DNA of 64,000 nucleotides from Hemerocallis citrina (taxonomy: Eukaryota; Streptophyta; Magnoliopsida; Asparagales; Asphodelaceae): assembly GCA_017893485.1 (NCBI GenBank), contig CM030364.1:250595731-250659730 (forward strand). The letters are read 5' to 3'. Of this stretch, positions 1-10,131 are shown piece by piece (positions within the stretch are counted from its first letter, which is position 1; each line of letters opens with the position of its first letter). Below the pieces are notes generated by a model. It ran no database searches and was not told the origin of the DNA. It saw only the letters and a program-made list of their open reading frames with translations. A program made the position numbers and the translations under genes.

Positions 1-384
1 TTCATTACAGTATTACTACAACCAAAACAAAACTAACATTTAATTATTGCTACAATAAACCTACATTCAACCAAAGCTACTTTTAAAAAATCGAATCCAA
101 GCAATTGCTTTCGCTACAGTGCTTTTTCCTCTCTTCATTTTTTTTACAACCAACCAAAGCACCTCTAATTGTTTTAGTATGTAATTATTTTACGACATTC
201 TAATTATTATTTTAATTTATCATTTAGTCACAAACCAGATGGTATTACATATAAATGTTGACCTATGTGATTTGTTAGTCAAATAGGATTACATATATAT
301 ATTTTATTGTTTACAGTGTTTTTCATATATTGCATCGTTCAGATGACGTGTCGTAGGCACGTGTCCACGGGTAAACCTAGTATG

Positions 385-412
<28 letters not shown>
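1..412. other. AT-rich DNA ending in a Helitron-like 3' terminus
   Basis: No coding region is visible. Near 346-362 there is a short inverted repeat (ACGTG, seven-base loop, CACGT), followed about 14 bases later by CTAG at 377-380 and then T. A small hairpin just before a terminal CTAG/CTRR inserted next to T is the usual 3' end of plant Helitrons. The 5' end would lie outside the window, so this is only a candidate. Confidence 0.3.

Positions 413-416
<4 letters not shown>
395..416. repeat. (GA)n microsatellite
   Basis: Uninterrupted GA dinucleotides directly outside the left inverted repeat. They probably arose by slippage from the terminal AGAG of the element. Confidence 0.8.
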
Positions 417-417
<1 letters not shown>

Positions 418-759
418 GTGATCCAATGAGAAACATCTTAAAATAATAAAATGAGAAACATTAATTATAACCATTGGATATGAGGGGATTGAGATGAATG
501 GCTCTAATTCATTTCGATTAGTAATTAAAAAAAAGCCAGTTTATTTTAAAGGGGTTAATTGACAAATTTCTAATGGCCTTTCTTTATATAATGCGTATAC
601 TCATTTTAGGAATAAGATTGGGCTTTAGGATTTGGAATTCAGTTGCTTTCCAAAGGAATTTGGGTGTTGATAATACCTTGAATCGTCATCCAACAAGAAG
701 GAATTGTTTGGCATGCTAATTGAATCATCACTCATCATAGCTCTCATCTTGCTGATTAC
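417..759 (+). repeat. Left terminal inverted repeat
   Basis: It matches 2740-3090 in reverse complement with only scattered differences. Similarity stops abruptly at GCTGATTAC, which sets the inner boundary. Confidence 0.75.
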
Positions 760-2739
760 CTGAATCAAATATGATATGCAAACTAGTTATTAGTGCTATC
801 CATGTCAAAGCAACTGATGATGTATTGATGTACACTTACTTCTTTAGATAAACCCTGAGTTCCGTACTTATCATCCCAAAACATTGTACCAATACAATAA
901 ATTTGAGGAATACTCAATTCCTGAAAACCATATGTACAAGAAATGTAAAGCTTAGGATATTGTTATGATTCTGAATAAGTCATTACTTGAATTTGTACGT
1001 ACTGGGCACAAATCACTCGTGATTTCCTCCAGGCATTTCTGAGCTTTTTGATGTAAAACCTGTGAAAGTAAGTGGAGTTTGTTGTTTTAGTCTTTACCGG
1101 AAATAAACAGGTTAGTGTAGCTATTGAATTGTGATTTCATGTATCACCTACACCAATTGCTTGTCTTATGTGTTGGAGTTCATCCCATGATGTTCCACCA
1201 AACTGAGAAGGGCAAGATCATTAAATTAGTCCTTTTAGTACTTATTATTTGTTTATCCTTGCTTATACTAAACATCATGGGTATTGTGTACGGGGAGGGT
1301 TCGGGATGATAATATACAAATATATGGAGGGTGGGGCACTCTTCGATATCTTGCATGAGACGTCGGACTTCTCAGTTAATTTGGTCGAATATCCATTTTC
1401 TGATATATCACAGAGAAAACAGTAAATAAATGAAGGATACCATGTGAGAAATTCAGTATAGCTAGATTTAGTTACTACCTGGAGCTATGTAGCCTAATTC
1501 TTAAGAAGTTCCACGCTTATGTGTTGCCCATTACTGTAGTTACCAGCATTTTCTAAGTAGGCTGATTTACTTGGCTTGACATGTTCTTCATTGCACAAAA
1601 TGCATAGTTGAAACTTGAAAGTAGAGATATCTTAAAAATCCTTTCAACTTCATAGTAATTTGACAGTAGTATCGTACTCAGAAAAAATCCCCCACTTTGA
1701 GCACTCTGCTTCAGTTTCTCATAACATTAACATCAATCTCATCATCAACATCAAATCTAATGAGTGATTCTTACTAGCAAAGATGAGTTGACTACGTGAT
1801 TCTAACTAGCAAAGAAGAACACTCCACTGTCATGGTAAAAAATGTGATTAATATCCTGTAAGTTCTCACAGCATTTTAAAATTTACTTTGAATAATTTTG
1901 ATTTTAACCTGCTGAATCTATATCCTTCATCTCTTCAGAATATCCCTCTTTAGTCTCATCAATTAATCCGTATCACAAAAAAATATGCACCATGATCCCA
2001 GTCTTGAAAATGCCCAAAAAGTCAGACAAGTAACATAAAGAGGTACAGTAAGTTAGATGAAATATAGGGAAGCAAGACTCTCCCCTCTATTAGCACACAA
2101 CCGCATATGTTGCACCTTGTTTCTATCATAAACCATCACATAACATTTTTAAGGGCCTTTCACAGACTATGTTCAAATCAGTTTAGTGAAAGCCCCTGCA
2201 ACTACACCAAAACTCTGTAGTTGTAGTTAGGGTTTACTCTAACATTCTAATTTTCTAACGCACCTCTTAGGTCGAGCAGCCTTTTTGTAGGCTGAGACCT
2301 GTGCTGCACACAGCGGTTAAAATCTGCATTCTAATGTGTGAACTCACTAAGAATTCAACCTGGGTTATCTCAAATACCATGTGAGAAACCCGTAACTGCA
2401 CCAAAACTCTGAATTCGCACTGATGGTTGAGGGAATACACTTGCATTCTAACTTAAGTAATCAAATTAATACATAATTGATCATATTCTTCAGTCTGTCT
2501 AATTACTTATGACCTTCCTTAAATAAAACAAAATTAATTTTCAGGAACAGCATCTCTTTTATTAGTTGGCGTAGTTGCTCAGATGCTCCCAAATTTATAC
2601 GATATAGTTCCTAAGCTTCCATAATAACTGCACTAGCACTAGATGTAGAGTTTTTTCACCGTCCAGATGGAAGACGGTTCATTCACAAAACCAGAGAACC
2701 TATTTCAGATATATACTATTACAAATCTCTATGAAATGA

Positions 2740-3085
2740 GTAATCAGCAAGATGAGAGCTATGATGAGTGATGATTCAATTAGCATGCCAAACAATTCCT
2801 TCTTGATGGATGACGATTCAAGGTATTATCAACACCCAAATTCCTTTGGAAAGCAACTGAATTCCAAATCCTAAAGCCCATTCTTATTCCTAAAATGAGT
2901 GTACGTGTTATATAAAGAAAGGCCATTAAAAATTTGTCAATTAACCCCTTTAAAATAAACTGATTTTTTTTTTTAATTACTAATCGAAATGAATTAGAGT
3001 CATTCATCTCAATCCCCTCATATCCAATGGTTATAATTAATGTTTCTCATTTTCTTATTTTAAGATGTTTCTCATTGGATCACTC

Positions 3086-3090
<5 letters not shown>
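2740..3090 (-). repeat. Right terminal inverted repeat
   Basis: Reverse complement of 417-759. It begins with GTAATCAGC on the inner side and ends in GGATCACTCCTC next to the TA microsatellite. Confidence 0.75.

Positions 3091-3144
<54 letters not shown>
3089..3144. repeat. (TA)n microsatellite
   Basis: About 28 TA units immediately outside the right inverted repeat of the 413-3092 element. Confidence 0.9.
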
Positions 3145-3145
<1 letters not shown>

Positions 3146-4364
3146 TGATTCCCTGGATGGCTAGCCACCTCGGCTAGGCTAGTTGTCTATTCCCTAAAAA
3201 CAAAAATCTTTAAAATAAAGAAAAATGTATAGAAAAAATATATGACATAAAATAAAGATGCGAGTTACATTATCTTCTAGGAGGTTAACTAGGAATGACA
3301 TAGCTTTGTTTTTTTATCGTAAAAGGTTGGCAATTGGCAATGACATAGCTTTGTTATAATGTACAGTATCTGTTCTTTCTTTGAAGCAAACAATTTAATG
3401 GCTTTATAATAATTATAGTAATGTTCATTTTGGTTTGCCAAAAATGTATGAATTAGTTAATAAGTATGGATTTTCTAAAATTTTATAGCATCTACCTTTA
3501 TATCGTTGGGTTCTCCATGGATGAGTGTGTAGAATCCGCTGTCATCAAGAAGAAACTTGCTGTATATATCAAAAACCCAAAGGTATTAAAAAAATTGTGA
3601 GCTGGGTGTGAGCTGAATTGAAGTGTAGAAGTGTGAAAGTCGAGTGAAAGTGATCCATACTTTCACCTTGCCACATAAACATTAAAAGAAATTTTTAAAA
3701 AAATTGTTTAAACGAAAGTGAAGAGGGAAAGAGAACAATCCTTCTCACCTGCCCTATAAGAGAAGTTCTCACCGCCAAGAGAACCTTCGCTCATAGAAAG
3801 CTGCCACCACCGCTGGAAAACCTGGCATTCTCATAGAAAGCCACTAGCGCCGTTGGAAAACCTGACATTCGTGCTTGTCGGGGATACCCGTCTGTGGAAA
3901 GAGTTTTGGTGAAAGAGTGAAAACAATGATTTGTGCTATTTAATTGATGATATTATACTGGTTGATGTTAAGGAATTTGATTCCCTCTTCTACTAGGATC
4001 TTGTTGAGTTAAGCAACACAATCAATACAAACCACCAAGCAAATAGAAGATCACACCAAACACACCATAGCATATAAATTTGTTCCGGTTGGGACTTTTG
4101 CCTTAATCTGGAGAAGAAGAAACTCATATATTATTCAATTAAAGAAGATATAAGAATATTACAATTCTTACCACGAACGTCTCTCAAGCCTCACCAGAAA
4201 ATGTTTAATAGATAAGTCTTATGTTGTGTCCTGCTATCAAATACTAAATAAATTTTGTGTTCTATTAGGCTCTTGGATTCTGTGTTTTCAAGTTGAATAT
4301 AACTCCCTTGGCAGATTTATCATTTTTCTTTCCTTCAATAAATTTTAAAGAGCCTAGTGAGAAT
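3145..4364. other. Unassigned AT-rich DNA
   Basis: No gene or element with clear boundaries. A short open stretch at 3489-3582 lies between an AG and an AAG/GT and could be an exon by chance. The 3990-4300 part looks repeat-like, but I could not find its ends. Confidence 0.4.
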
Positions 4365-4473
4365 TCAAATGACACAAACACTTTTAGGATTATGGCAAAA
4401 CCCTTCTCTTGCATGTTGTTTCCCCCAAAGGGATTTGGCTCTGTGAGAAAATTTTCTTACAAGGGATGATGTC
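4365..4473 (-). pseudogene. Distal part of a possible broken host exon (split by the LINE)
   Basis: If the LINE and one copy of its 10-bp TSD are ignored, an open frame on the minus strand runs from 16837 down to 16661, then from 4473 to a TGA at 4365-4367, about 90 codons. It crosses the insertion point without a frameshift. I do not recognise the protein. AT-rich DNA can give such a frame by chance, so the exon is an inference from frame continuity only. Confidence 0.25.
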
Positions 4474-5517
4474 TGGGAGGTCAACAATGAAAGCAATTTA
4501 TGTACTGCGGAGACTTGTGGAAAAATAAATGGAGAATAAGAAAGATCTACATATGGTACTTATAAATTTAGAAAAAGCTTATGATAAAGTCCCTAGAGAC
4601 ATAGTATGTTGGGTGTTAAATAATAAAAGAGTAACTATCCAGTATATTGAGATAATTAAGGATATGTATGAAGGGCCAATAACCACAATTAGAACAACCA
4701 CATTAGAAACCAGAGATTTTCCTATTACAGTAGGTTTAAACCAAGGTTCGACTTTAAGCAACTATCTCTTTGCTTTAGTTATGGATGAATTGACGCGAGG
4801 AATACATGATAAGGTGCCTTAATGTATGCTTTTTGCCGATGACGTCTTCTTAGTGGACGAGACTAGAGTAGGAGTTAATGCTAAATTAGAATTGTGGAGC
4901 TAGAGGCTTTAGAATAAGTAGAACTAAAACATAGTATATGGAGTGTAATTTTAGTTATAATCGAAACACAACTGAGAAAGTAGTAAAACTTGATGGTCAA
5001 GAGATATCTAAGAGGGACCGTTTCGGATATTTAGGCTCGATTATATAAAGAGATTGGGAGATTTGTGAAGATGTTATACATAGGATCCAAGCAGGATGGC
5101 TTAAGTGGAGAAGTGTCAGTGGTGTTTTGTGTGACAAACGTATACCTTTAAAGTTAAAGAAATTTTTTTTATAAGATGGCTGTTAGACCATAATGATATA
5201 TGGAGCAGAGCGTTCGGCAATAAAGAAACAATATGTCCAAAAAATGAATGTAGCGGAGATAAGGATGTTAAGATGGATGTGTAGGAAAATCAGGAAGGAA
5301 AAAATTAGAAACAAGCATATACAAGACATACTAAAGGTAGCTCCTATCCAAGATAAGATAAGAGAGACTCGCCTCAGGTAGTTTGGACACGTCACACGTA
5401 GACCTAATAGTGCCCTGTTAGAAATAGTGATCTGATAAGTATTGAAGGTAGAGTTAGGGGTAGGGATGACCTAAACTTACTTGGGTGGAAACCGTGAGAA
5501 AGAATATGATAACTTGT
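4474..5517 (+). pseudogene. RTE LINE reverse transcriptase remnant
   Basis: Reverse transcriptase palm motifs are readable in broken frames. The segment opens with a SGRSTM block. LEKAYDKVPR follows at about 4568, then VGLNQGSTLSNYLFALVMDE at about 4730. After a stop at 4820 comes CMLFADDVFLVDE, which holds the catalytic A-D-D. A further stretch at 5193-5400 has the RTE C-terminal region (MLRWMCR, then FGHVTRRP). A frameshift near 4528, an in-frame TAA at the residue usually tryptophan before CMLFADD, and later stops show it is dead. The N-terminal endonuclease is absent because the copy is 5'-truncated. Confidence 0.85.
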
Positions 5518-7266
5518 TGATGTGTCTAATTTTTATACAATTATTTGTACTCATTTACCCATTAAAATTGCTTGTATTCGCCTATATTGTTTATAATTAA
5601 TCTTATTTCTATAAGATTTCAATTAATTAATTATTTTTGAAGAAATAAGATTTTTGATGCAAAAAGTGAAGATTTTTGGAAAAAATCAACAAACAAAGTA
5701 AACTATTGATTTATTAATTTTTATTGTTTTTTTGAATCTAAATTTTACAATTGGCTATGAGAAAAATAAAATATAAAATTTAATTTTCCAATTGAGCTGA
5801 AAGTGCAATAAACAATTTTAAAAGGGTTTTGATAAAGCTAATGTGAAAATTAGTTAGTTTAATTTGAACTAATTAATTAAAATTAAAATTTTTATTTTTA
5901 AATTCTAAATCCTAATTTTATTTGTATTTGTAGTAGGTGTTTCAAATAAATAAAGAGAGGGGTTCTTTCTGCAAAAGTAAACTCTAATTCTGCGTCTCCT
6001 TCCTATAAATACAACAGCAGATTCAACAAAGAAGGGAGCGCTTAACGAAGACATCAACAGACGGCTGACTTCGTAATTCTCAAATAAATAAATAAATAAA
6101 ATATATAAAAGAGCAGACACAGAGAGAGAGAAACGAAGAAAGAGGAGAAGACAGCAGACTCCCTCGGTGATGTGGCGCTCGTGGCTCGAGACGAAGCAGA
6201 CAGCAGAGGCGATGTGACCCGGTCGGTGACGTGGCGGGCACTCCTGGACTCGGTGACGTGGCAACGCGTTTTGAACGGGATGAGGTGTGGGCACAGTCTT
6301 CGACGTACTGACGTGGCTCAGAGGATAGCGATGTGCGGGTCCCACGGCGTCAGTGCTGAGTGGCACGCATCCCGAGGCTGCTGACATGGTGGGTTTCGGT
6401 GCACGACAGATAGAGAGAGAGGAATTTACTTTGGGCACACTTTTCGAGGCTATTCGGTTTGTGATTTCTTTTACAAAAGCAGTTCCCTTTGTATCTCTTT
6501 TCTTTCTCTATCTTTCTATAATGCAATCCAAGACAGTATTTGTTAGTTGCAATTTTACTATGAACTAAATTTATTTTTCTAGGGCTTTGATGTAGCCTAG
6601 TTTTGATAACACAATTTTAATTCCATATTATTTTTTTATTTTTCCATGGTTGAGTGTTTGATTTTTATTCTTAATGCGTACAATTGGTGGACAGATATTT
6701 GTATGATTTATTGGATCATGGAGAGACCGAGAAGTGATTTGTGATTTAGAACTATAAAGTTAAACACCATTGATTGAGCGAAATTAGAGATGATTTACCG
6801 CGATTGATGTGACCGTTAAGAAATCCACAGAACTTAATGAGTCTTCGATTAATTAAATTTGTACAGAGATATGACAAACTGTTAGTTGGAGATATTTTTG
6901 GTGTTGTTCGAGAGAAAGCATTGAATAATTTGGGGATTTTGGTCTACAACTTGGAAAAATAATCTTTTTATTCATATGGACTTATAAATTGTGTGGGATG
7001 AACTAGGTAAAGTCAAAAGCCCTAAAATTAATTTTGCCATTAATAAATCACAAAAATTTCACATCCCGCTACTCTTAATTAATTTAGTTAGATTTTTAGA
7101 TTAATTTAATTTAGTTGTCTTCTTTATTAATTTTGATCTTCCAAATAGTGATTCATCTAGTAATATCGGTACTCAATAAAATAATTAGTACATGTGGGTT
7201 CGACATTCTTTTCACTAAAAATATACTACTTGTTGCGATTTTGTACACTTGCAAATATTTACATCA
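5518..7266 (+). mobile_element. Solo LTR (1,749 bp) inserted in the LINE
   Basis: It starts TGATGTGTCT and ends TTTACATCA. CTTGT lies on both sides (5513-5517 and 7267-7271). It interrupts the LINE exactly in the reading frame, and no gag or pol follows, so it is a solo LTR left by recombination. A TATA-like CCTATAAAT lies at about 6002, followed by a GC-richer stretch (6160-6400) unlike the AT-rich remainder. Open frames at 5905-6438 and 6172-6568 are probably incidental. The lineage is not identified. Confidence 0.8.
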
Positions 7267-7302
7267 CTTGTGACCTTGTAGAAAATATTACGTTAAACCG
7301 AG

Positions 7303-8097
7303 TGATGCGGTTTATTTCTGGGAGACGTGTGGATGCACCAGGTGTGAGTTCGGACTCAATTTGTATTTGAAGGAGAAAGCTGCTCGTCTGACGACCCTCG
7401 GCTGACCGGGCGGAACCTGTGGCGACCTCGGGGTGATTCGGAGATCTGGGCTCGGATCAGAGGATTCGGATCCGAAGTCTTGTGTACCTGCAGACGGTCC
7501 TGAAACACCGGGGTTTGTCCCGGTGGCGGGCCCTCCGACGATCTAGTCAGTCTCTGTGAGAGAGTAGCAATAACTAGGTGAATTTAAGTGGAAAAAGATT
7601 GATTACCTCAAAAGGTGGGTGAGGGTCTAGTATTTATAGAGAATTCCAATCGGGTTTGGATCCGCTTGGGGGCCGGGTCTGGACCCGAAAGCCCATGGGC
7701 CTGACGTGGCAGACGGCCCAGGGAGTTTAGGGCAGACGTGGCCATACCAGGAGCGGTATAGGGCTGACGTGGCAAAACCCTGGGTGGTATTTGGAGCTGA
7801 CATGGCTGATCGTGGGTCTTCTGTGCTTCTGGGAGAATCGGAGGGCCTAGGCGGTGCCAGGTCATCCCCCTGCTTCGCCAGAGAGGGGGGACGACCCGTG
7901 GGGCTGTTACGGGTCGGAGACCGAGGACCACTGAGGCTCGCCGGATACGAGGAGGCCGGTTCTGTGGGGGTGCACTTGAGGTTCGGCGCCGACCCTGTAA
8001 TGGTTCGAAGCCGGACTAAATTGCTATTTTTACCCTTCTTGAGTGAGAGTTGTATTGGGCCCTGGTTGAACCTTCAGGCCATTTTTACCCTACCACA
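7303..8097 (-). repeat. E1 3' LTR (795 bp)
   Basis: Begins TGATGCGG and ends CTACCACA on the plus strand. It is almost identical to 15776-16570. It contains a minus-strand TATA box (TCTATAAATA, 7631-7640) and, upstream of it in the direction of transcription, a spaced series of GACGTGGC motifs. Confidence 0.95.
7701..7806 (-). promoter_or_regulatory. Array of ACGT-core motifs in the LTR U3
   Basis: CTGACGTGGC or a close variant occurs at 7701, 7733, 7764 and 7797 (the last as CTGACATGGC), about 32 bp apart and 60-165 bp upstream of the minus-strand TATA box. ACGTGGC resembles plant bZIP/ABRE sites. The 5' LTR carries the same array, with the first copy changed to ACATGGC. Function is inferred from motif and position only. 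Confidence 0.5.
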
Positions 8098-8116
8098 CAA
8101 GCCCCCCACTCCTGCG
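8098..8116 (-). other. E1 polypurine tract
   Basis: On the minus strand a purine-rich AGGAGTGGGGGGCTTG lies directly against the 3' LTR, the expected position for plus-strand DNA priming. The same AGGAGTGGGGG core sits next to the LTRs of E2, E3 and (as AGAAGTGGGGG) E4. Confidence 0.8.
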
Positions 8117-8205
8117 GGGGTGCGGGAGCTAGCCGGGGAGGAGTGTTCATGGTTGTGGAAATGGGATGGCAAGTCGTTGAATCTTCCGGAGGAGAGTACC
8201 CTGGC

Positions 8206-9068
8206 GCCCGACCCAACCTCGAGATGACGAGGGATTACGTGTTGTCAAGGGTGATGCGAGACGTTGTTTCTTCCTGAGAAGAAGGCCCTGGTGCTCGACC
8301 GAACCTCGAGATGACGAGGGATTATGTGTCGGCAAGGGTGATGGCGAGCCGTTGTTTCTTCCTGAGAAGAGTACCCTGGTGCTCGACCGAACCTCGAGAA
8401 GACGAGGGATTACGTGTCGGCAAGGGTGATGGCGAGCCGGTGGTTCTTCTTGAGAAGAAGGCCCTGGTGCTCGACCGAACCTCGAGACGACGAGGGATTA
8501 TGTGTCGGCAAGGGTGATGGCGAGCCGTTGCTTCTTCCTGAGAAGAGTACCCTGGTGCTCGACCGAACCTCGAGAAGACGAGGGATTACGTGTCGGCAAG
8601 GGTGATGGCGAGCCGGTGATTCTTCCTGAGAAGAAGGCCCTGGTGCTCGACCGAACCTCGAGACGACGAGGGATTATGTGTCGGCAAGGGTGATGGCAAG
8701 CCGTTGCTTCTTCCTGAGAAGAGTACCCTGGTGCTCGACCGAACCTCGAGAAGACGAGGGATTACGTGTCGGCAAGGGTGATGGCGAGCCGGTGATTCTT
8801 CCTGAGAAGAAGGCCCTGGTGCTCGACCGAACCTCGAGATGACGAGGGATTATGTGTCGGCAAGGGTGATGGCGAGCCGTTGTTTCTTCCTGAGAGGAGT
8901 ACCCTGGTGCTCGACCGAACCTCGAGAAGACGAGGGATTACGTGTCGGCAAGGGTGATGGCGAGCCGGTGATTCTTCTTGAGAAGAAGGCCCTGGTGCTC
9001 GACCGAACCTCGAGATGACGAGGGATTATGTGTCGGCAAGGGTGATGGTGAGTCGTTGTTTTCCTCCT
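8206..9068. repeat. 88-bp minisatellite with alternating units
   Basis: About ten tandem copies of an 88-bp unit containing CTCGACCGAACCTCGAG, recurring every 88 bases from about 8295 to 8999. Units alternate between two types, GAGTACCCTGG and GAAGGCCCTGG, so the real period is a 176-bp dimer. It lies between the antisense gene and the 3' LTR. Open frames within it (8050-9147) are products of the repeat. Confidence 0.95.
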
Positions 9069-9840
9069 GAGAAGAAGGTTTGAACCGCGTGGCCTGTCGC
9101 CTTAGCGGAGTCTTGATGGTGCTTCCGGGATCCGGGTGATGTTCCAATTTTCTAGGGGCATTAAATGACGCCGCCAGCCTGAACGCAGGTGGCGCATGGG
9201 CTTCCGTCGATTGGCTTTCCCAATGTCATAAAGGCTGGTCCTTAGGGGGAGGCTATAAATACCTCTCCCCCCTTAGCGGGTTTGATCACAGCAAGAGTGG
9301 TTCAATGGCCACCTGAGGTGTCTGCTTCGGCGGGCGTCTCTCGTCTGATAAACTTTGTAGCGCCAATGGGCCTCGAATCGGTGGAGACTCTGCTGTCCGG
9401 ATCCTTTTTTGGGTCAGACGACCCCTATACGGTTGTCTGGCCCGAGAAAGATCAGGACGGGAGGGGTATCCACCGTGTCCTGGATCTGGGGGTGAAGAGC
9501 CTCGGATATGCGGGTCGATCTTCTTTTTTGTTAGGGTTCTAGGTGATGGTGGCTTTCCTTCTACCCGCGAACAATTTGGGGTTTTGGCCGACGAGGCCTT
9601 AAGTCCCGATTTGTTCGAGGGTGAGAGAGGGGCCGACCGATCTCTGGGACCCAGGGCGCAGGCGGTGGTGGCTTTCCTGCCACCCGGGAACGATTTGGGG
9701 TTTTCGGCTGCCGAGGCTGTAAGCCCCAAGTTGTTCGCAGGTGAGAGGGGAGCCGACCGAGCCCTGTTGCCTTAAATCTTTTTAAAGAGGAAATTTTTCC
9801 GCCGAGTACTTTATCCGGCCCGACCCCTGTGTCTGGCTGC
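9069..9840 (+). repeat. Promoter-like and repeated module upstream of the antisense gene
   Basis: Contains a TATA-like GGCTATAAATACC at about 9253 followed by a C-rich run, then two ~119-bp repeats at about 9568 and 9688 (ATTTGGGGTTTT, then TTGTTCG and GGTGAGAG). A related module is present in E3 at 60740-61300, but there it lies downstream of the antisense gene. No convincing protein is encoded. Confidence 0.6.
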
Positions 9841-9855
9841 CAGCCTGGCACTGGA

Positions 9856-9990
9856 TGACGTCAGCGGCCCATGTTTCGAGGACGTGGCGTGGCTTTCCAG
9901 GTACCCGCTACACATCAATCGGTGAACAGTGATTGCAGAAATCGAGGAGTCATTTTTCCCCTTTATAAATGTTCCCCCCTCCCCTCCTAT
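9856..9990 (+). promoter_or_regulatory. Promoter of the E1 antisense gene
   Basis: TGACGTCA at 9856-9863, CGAGGAGTC at 9943-9951 and a TATA box (TTTATAAAT, 9962-9970) followed by a C-rich run, about 160 bp before the start codon. E3 has CGAGGAGTC and TATA at nearly the same spacing (57334 and 57352). E2 has both with an extra ~30 bases between them (23138 and 23182). The shared architecture supports real promoter function. Confidence 0.7.
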
Positions 9991-10131
9991 CGTTCCCTTC
10001 CTATTCGCCTCTTTCTTTTTCTCAAAAATCTCCCAATACCTCAGTCTTCGTCCCTACCGTTCGCTGTACCAGGCTCGTTCTTCTGAAGCGACCCCCGGTT
10101 TGTTGGTAAGTTTGTTTTAATTTAGGCGCAG

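Larger units (their letters stand above)
413..3092. mobile_element. Non-autonomous DNA transposon with long terminal inverted repeats
   Basis: The left ~343 bases (about 417-759) return as a near-perfect reverse complement at about 2740-3090. Outer ends on both sides read AGTGATCCAATGAGAAAC inward. Both copies lie against TATA-rich flanks, so a TSD of the TATATATAT type is possible but cannot be proved in simple sequence. The ~1.98-kb interior is AT-rich and I see no transposase motif. Very long inverted repeats and TA-rich targets suit a Mutator-like (MULE) derivative, but the superfamily is not settled. Short open frames inside (1124-1309, 2780-3007) look like chance. Confidence 0.7.

Noticed and set aside
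1124..1309. 61-codon hydrophobic frame.
   Set aside because: Within the AT-rich interior of the inverted-repeat transposon; no homologue recognised and no supporting signals.
3489..3582. Possible exon (frame with MDECVESAVIKKKLAVYIK between AG and AAG/GT).
   Set aside because: Only about 30 codons, no partner exons found, and the other candidate host exon nearby is on the opposite strand.
5905..6568. Open frames of 177, 70 and 71 codons.
   Set aside because: Inside the GC-rich part of a solo LTR with exact TSDs; overlapping on both strands, no domain.
8206..9068. Regular 88-bp repeats could look like a CRISPR array.
   Set aside because: Repeat units are contiguous with no unique spacers, lie within a plant retrotransposon 3' UTR and alternate as dimers. 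It is a minisatellite.
9286..9851. Minus-strand frames of 147 and 96 codons in the E1 module.
   Set aside because: GC-rich repeat DNA; no homologous frame in the E3 copy of the module.
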